Part shown: positions 31,333 to 34,314 of the stretch, piece by piece
Position numbering within the stretch: the first letter of the stretch is position 1
Layout: each line of letters opens with the position of its first letter
Source: BP-133 sp040756995
Lineage (GTDB): Bacteria > Actinomycetota > Acidimicrobiia > IMCC26256 > BP-133
Reading direction: 5' to 3'
DNA: 34,314 bases
Assembly (NCBI GenBank): GCA_040756995.1
Contig: JBFLYK010000067.1
Location: 1-34,314 of the forward strand
The notes under the pieces: model-generated
Database searches by the model: none
Seen by the model: only the letters and a program-made list of their open reading frames with translations
Told to the model about the DNA's origin: nothing
Made by a program: the position numbers and the translations under genes

Positions 31333-31574
31333 CCGCGTCGGGCTGACGCGAATCTTGCCGAGAACCGACGGTGAAATTGATGGAGCCCGTCGGCCTGACG
31401 CGGACCAGGCTGGGAACCGACGGTGAAATTCATGAAGCCCGTCACCCGGCCTTCCGCGACGGGCGTTCTGGGCGCTGGGCTCGGGTTTTGTCGGCGCTCG
31501 ACAGGGTGCAGCGGCGTCAGCGCCGGCGGGGGCGCGGACGATTTTTCTAGCATTTCCGACCAGAATGGACGGTT
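31108..31574. other. Repeat-rich gene-free region
   Basis: This 467-nt gap contains the 91-bp units, the 52-bp units and then about 130 nt of unique sequence before the phosphatase gene. No convincing frame, tRNA or known RNA is seen. The promoter of the phosphatase gene should lie near 31520-31570, where ATTTTTC and GACCAGAATGG give a local AT-richer patch, but no confident hexamers are identified. Confidence 0.5.
31337..31440. repeat. Two tandem 52-bp repeats with the core GAACCGACGGTGAAATT
   Basis: Units 31337-31388 and 31389-31440 share GTCGG-CTGACGCG at the start and an identical GAACCGACGGTGAAATT core (31362 and 31414), followed by ATGGAGCCCGTC or ATGAAGCCCGTC; the middle 12 bases differ. 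The conserved core with a variable middle suggests a bound or structured motif rather than recent copying only. Confidence 0.8.
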
Positions 31575-32762
31575 GTGGGCGAGCACCCGTCCCCCGAACC
31601 GGCCATCGACCTGCTGACCGACGCCCAGTTCGCCGTTCCGGACGACGTGCCGGGGTTGCTGGCCGAACACGCCCGGCGACTGGGGGCGAGCGACGCCGCG
31701 ATCTTCCTGGTCGACTACGAGCAGCGTGTGCTCACGCCGCTCCCCGCGCCCGGCGCGCCGGAGCGGGAGGCGGTGGCCGTGGAGGGAACCCTGGCCGGCC
31801 GGGCCTTCACTCTGCTCAGCCCGCAGTGGAGCAACGACGCCGGGCTGTTGTGGGTGCCGTTGGTGGAGGGCAACGAACGGCTCGGGGTCGTCGGGTATGA
31901 GTTGGGCGGCCCGATCCTCGAAGGCTTTCTCGAATCTGTCGTCAAGCTGACGGCGCAGACCGCCGAGCTGATCGTCACCAAGGCCGACTACGGCGACTTC
32001 TTCGAGTACTTCCGGCGGCTCCAGCCCATGTCGATCGCCTCTGAGCTGGCCTGGCAGCTGCTGCCGCCGTTGACGTTCGGCGGCGACCGGGTTGTGATCA
32101 GCGGGGCGCTGGCTCCGGCCTACAACGTCGGGGGGGACTCCTTCGACTACGGCGTCGATCACGACTGCGCCCGCATCGCCGTGTTCGACGCCATGGGCCA
32201 CGGCCTGGAAGCCGGGCTGCTGGCCACCGTGGCCGTCGCCGCCTATCGCAACTGCCGGCGCCGGCGGCTGAAGCTGTCCGAGACGGCGGTGGCCGTCGAC
32301 GAAGCGATCAGCGCCCGGTTCGGGGCCGAGCGGTTCGTGACCGCCGTACTGGCCGAGCTGGAGCTGGCCACCGGCCGGTTCCAGTGGTTCCGGGCCGGGC
32401 ATCCCGCTCCCCTGCTGCTGCGGGGCAGCAAGGTGGTGAAGACGCTGTGGGGCAACACCGGGCTGCCCTTGGGGCTCGGCTCCCCCGGAATGGAAGCCGA
32501 GGAGTCACTGGAGCCCGGCGACCAGGTGGTCTTCTTCACCGACGGGGTGACGGAGGCCCGTTCGCCCGACGGCACGTTCTTCGGCACCGACCGGCTGGCC
32601 GACCTGGTCGGACGGGCTTCCGCCGGCGGCAACCCGCCCCCGGAGACCCTGCGCCGCCTCGTGCACTCGATCCTCGACCACCAGGCCGGTGACCTGCAGG
32701 ACGACGCCACCGCCGTCCTGGTCGAGTGGAAAGGCCACGGCCGGGAGTCGCTGGAGATCTGA
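31575..32762 (+). CDS. GAF-like/SpoIIE-type PP2C serine phosphatase
   Basis: A 395-residue cytoplasmic protein. Residues about 10-140 form a GAF-like sensor region (LLAEHARRLGASDAAIFLVDYEQRV, LLWVPLVEGNERLGVVGYE). The C-terminal part (about 165-388) is a SpoIIE/RsbU-type PP2C phosphatase, with metal-binding D188 in NVGGDSFDYG, D205 in DAMGHGLEAG, GHPAPLLL, FTDGVTEARSPDGTFFG and the final DDATAVLVEW. It dephosphorylates a protein, classically an anti-sigma-factor antagonist, in response to a signal. No STAS or anti-sigma gene is adjacent. The start is GTG at 31575 with only a weak upstream GGAC, so it is fairly likely but not certain. Confidence 0.9.
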   Translation: MGEHPSPEPAIDLLTDAQFAVPDDVPGLLAEHARRLGASDAAIFLVDYEQRVLTPLPAPGAPEREAVAVEGTLAGRAFTLLSPQWSNDAGLLWVPLVEGNERLGVVGYELGGPILEGFLESVVKLTAQTAELIVTKADYGDFFEYFRRLQPMSIASELAWQLLPPLTFGGDRVVISGALAPAYNVGGDSFDYGVDHDCARIAVFDAMGHGLEAGLLATVAVAAYRNCRRRRLKLSETAVAVDEAISARFGAERFVTAVLAELELATGRFQWFRAGHPAPLLLRGSKVVKTLWGNTGLPLGLGSPGMEAEESLEPGDQVVFFTDGVTEARSPDGTFFGTDRLADLVGRASAGGNPPPETLRRLVHSILDHQAGDLQDDATAVLVEWKGHGRESLEI

Positions 32763-32802
32763 GGCGTCGCCCGCCCTACTGGCGTGCTCGCCCGCCTCCT
32801 CC

Positions 32803-32849
32803 AATTGGCGTTCGTTTTCCGGCGATAAGGCGGAAAAGGAACGCCGGAA
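32803..32849. repeat. Palindromic intergenic repeat, copy 1
   Basis: The core GGCGTTC-G-TTTTCCG (32807-32821) pairs with CGGAAAA-G-GAACGCC (32831-32845) around GCGATAAGG, with a central G-G mismatch. It is nearly identical to copy 2, 70 bp downstream, but the outer arms are degraded. It could serve as a terminator for the phosphatase gene. Confidence 0.75.
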
Positions 32850-32872
32850 TGGCCCCCAGGGGCGCTCATCCC

Positions 32873-32919
32873 AACTGGCGTTCGTTTTCCGGCGATACGG
32901 CGGAAAAGGAACGCCAGTT
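32873..32919. repeat. Palindromic intergenic repeat, copy 2
   Basis: AACTGGCGTTC (32873-32883) pairs with GAACGCCAGTT (32909-32919), and the inner TTTTCCG with CGGAAAA, giving an 18-bp stem with one mismatch and a 9-nt loop (GCGATACGG). Two adjacent copies in one intergenic gap resemble REP/BIME-type elements. I do not recognise this sequence as a named family. Confidence 0.8.
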
Positions 32920-33023
32920 CGCGGTGGCCGGCCCTGAGCGCGTTGACCGGAGCGGTAACGGCGTTGGAATCCAGGCCCCGAAAACCGTGTGCGCCCGGGA
33001 GCCGGGCTCGGGCACCATGGCAC

Positions 33024-34127
33024 ATGGCTGTGCTTCCGTCCTCCTCGTCGTCACCGTCGTTCACGCTGCGCCTCGGCGAACCGGCCGACTTCGACGCCTA
33101 CATGGACGCCTTCGAGGCCGTGGCCGCCGAGGGCCGCTGGATGGGCGCCGAGGCGCCGATCGACCGCGAGGCCCGCCGGCCGGGCTTCGACAAGGCAGTG
33201 GCCGCCGATGGGGCGGTGCTGTACCTGGCCGACGCCGGAGGCGAGATCGTCGGTTCGGTCCACGCATCGCTCGCCCGGGGCGTCGTCGACATCGGCATGT
33301 TCGTGGCGGACGGGTACCGGGGCGGCGGCATCGGCTCGGCGCTGCTCGAAGCGGTGATCGACTGGGCCCGCCGGAACCACGCCCACAAGATCAGCCTGGC
33401 CGCCTGGCCGACGAACCATGCGGCCATCGGTCTCTACGCCCGCTACGGATTCCGGGTCGAGGGCACCCGCCGGCGTCAGCACCGCCGCCGCAACGGCGCC
33501 CTGTGGGACTCCGTGGTGATGGGCCTCGTCCTCGACGAGGAGACACCCGGCGGCCCGGGGCCGATGAAGCCGCCGCGGCCGTCGATCGTCCTGCCGGACG
33601 GTCGGATCACTGATCCCGGCGGCAGCGGGATCGTGCTCCGGCCCTGGCGGCGGGCTGACGGGCCGGCGATCGTGCGGCTGGTCGACGACCCCGAGATCCG
33701 GCGCTGGATCACGATCCTCCCCAATCCCTACTCTGCGGCCGACGCCGACGAGTTCATCGCCGGTACCCGGGTCGCCCTCACCGCCGGCGAGGGTGTGCCG
33801 CTGGCGATCGTCCACGGCCGTGATCTGGTCGGGGCCGTCGACCTGCGACTGGCCAACCAGCACAACGGCGACATCGGCTACTGGGTGGCGGCGGCCGCCC
33901 GGGGGCGGGGTGTCGCCTCGACCGCCACCCGGCTCCTGTCCGACTTCGGGTTCGAGGCGCTCGGCCTGCGGCGGGTGGAGCTCAATGCCGCCGTCGGCAA
34001 CATCGCCTCCCGCCGGGCGGCCGAAAAGGCCGGATTCGAGCTCGAAGGCGTCCGCCGGTCCTGGCAACTCGTCGACGGCGTGCCCGCCGACTTCGCCATC
34101 TACAGCCGCATCGCAAACTCGCCCTGA
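33024..34127 (+). CDS. Tandem GNAT acetyltransferase fusion
   Basis: A 367-residue protein with two GNAT N-acetyltransferase domains in one chain. Domain 1 (about 10-170) has the acetyl-CoA motif VADGYRGGGIGSALLEAVIDWAR and NHAAIGLYARYGFRVEGTRR. A Pro/Gly linker follows. Domain 2 (about 200-365) is RimJ/RimL-like, with IVLRPWRRADGPAIVRLVDD, VAAAARGRGVASTATRLL and GNIASRRAAEKAGFELEGVRR. Both keep the R/Q-x-x-G-x-G/A type pyrophosphate loop. Substrates are unknown; domain 2 resembles protein N-terminal or small-molecule acetyltransferases. ATG at 33024 is chosen because domain 1 begins just after it; the ribosome binding site is weak and the frame extends upstream into the palindromic-repeat region. 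Confidence 0.9.
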   Translation: MAVLPSSSSSPSFTLRLGEPADFDAYMDAFEAVAAEGRWMGAEAPIDREARRPGFDKAVAADGAVLYLADAGGEIVGSVHASLARGVVDIGMFVADGYRGGGIGSALLEAVIDWARRNHAHKISLAAWPTNHAAIGLYARYGFRVEGTRRRQHRRRNGALWDSVVMGLVLDEETPGGPGPMKPPRPSIVLPDGRITDPGGSGIVLRPWRRADGPAIVRLVDDPEIRRWITILPNPYSAADADEFIAGTRVALTAGEGVPLAIVHGRDLVGAVDLRLANQHNGDIGYWVAAAARGRGVASTATRLLSDFGFEALGLRRVELNAAVGNIASRRAAEKAGFELEGVRRSWQLVDGVPADFAIYSRIANSP

Positions 34128-34177
34128 ACGCCGCGGCGCTCGACCCCGACGCCCTTCACGGCCCGGCTAAGGGTGTC

Positions 34178-34314
34178 GCCGGCGCCGCCCGGCCGACGGT
34201 GTTGCCGGCGCCGCCCGGCCGAGGGTCTTGCCGACGCCGCCCGGCCGACGGTGTTGCCGGCGCCGCCCGGCCGACGGTGTTGCCGGCGCCGCCCGGCCGA
34301 GGGTCTTGCCGGCG
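34178..34314. repeat. 26-bp tandem repeat array continuing past the window end
   Basis: Five full units (34178, 34204, 34230, 34256, 34282) and a partial sixth share GCCGGCGCCGCCCGGCCGA. The last bases alternate between CGGTGTT (units 1, 3, 4) and GGGTCTT (units 2, 5); a degenerate half unit precedes the array. It begins about 50 nt after the GNAT gene stop. The full length is unknown because the window ends. Confidence 0.9.

Noticed and set aside
34178..34314. CRISPR array at the window end
   Set aside because: Units are contiguous 26-bp repeats without unique spacers, and no cas gene is present.

Overview
The window is very GC-rich, with G or C at most third codon positions, GTG starts, F420/FMN luciferase-type oxidoreductases, a DUF5995 protein, a PGM1-type peptide ligase and secreted GYW-DGGIF repeat proteins. 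Together these suggest a high-GC actinomycetote, most likely Acidimicrobiia (inference from protein content; no 16S gene is present).

Region 1 (1-6398, mostly minus strand): a truncated secreted glycine-rich protein, a tRNA-Arg(TCT), then a compact minus-strand catabolic operon read from 6398 down to 627: LLM monooxygenase, cyclase-family hydrolase, acyl-CoA dehydrogenase, zinc alcohol dehydrogenase, second LLM oxidoreductase and a small unknown protein. Region 2 (6557-14022, plus strand): divergent from that operon, a GAF/PucR-type regulator overlaps an ACMSD-like amidohydrolase that appears to start at CTG. A third LLM oxidoreductase, acetoacetyl-CoA synthetase and an aldehyde dehydrogenase follow. 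A convergent pair (14029-15610, minus) encodes a dihydroxypyridine-hydroxylase-like FAD monooxygenase and a cupin. Together these look like a PucR-controlled peripheral degradation island for a cyclic, perhaps N-heterocyclic, compound; the substrate is not determined.

Region 3 (15627-21491): a secreted beta-propeller-like protein, an orphan LivM-LivG fusion ABC transporter, an HD-domain protein and a divergent PadR regulator with a palindrome between them, a 39-residue small ORF and a DUF5995 protein. Region 4 (21602-25042): tRNA-His with a strong terminator, a PGM1-type ATP-grasp ligase, and the most striking gene of the window: a thioredoxin-like protein whose reading frame crosses an in-frame TGA exactly at the first position of a CxxC motif (UxxC), behind an ideal ribosome binding site. 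This is a candidate selenoprotein with possible SECIS hairpins just downstream. A Gly/Ala/Ser-rich membrane-anchored protein follows, flanked by diverged 51-bp repeats.

Region 5 (25043-34314): alpha/beta hydrolase, nitronate-monooxygenase-like enzyme, epoxide hydrolase, then two secreted proteins sharing a 735-bp nearly identical repeat cassette but carrying different accessory domains (excalibur versus cupredoxin). Next come a repeat-rich intergenic stretch, a GAF-SpoIIE phosphatase, two palindromic intergenic repeats, a tandem GNAT fusion and a 26-bp tandem repeat array running off the window end.
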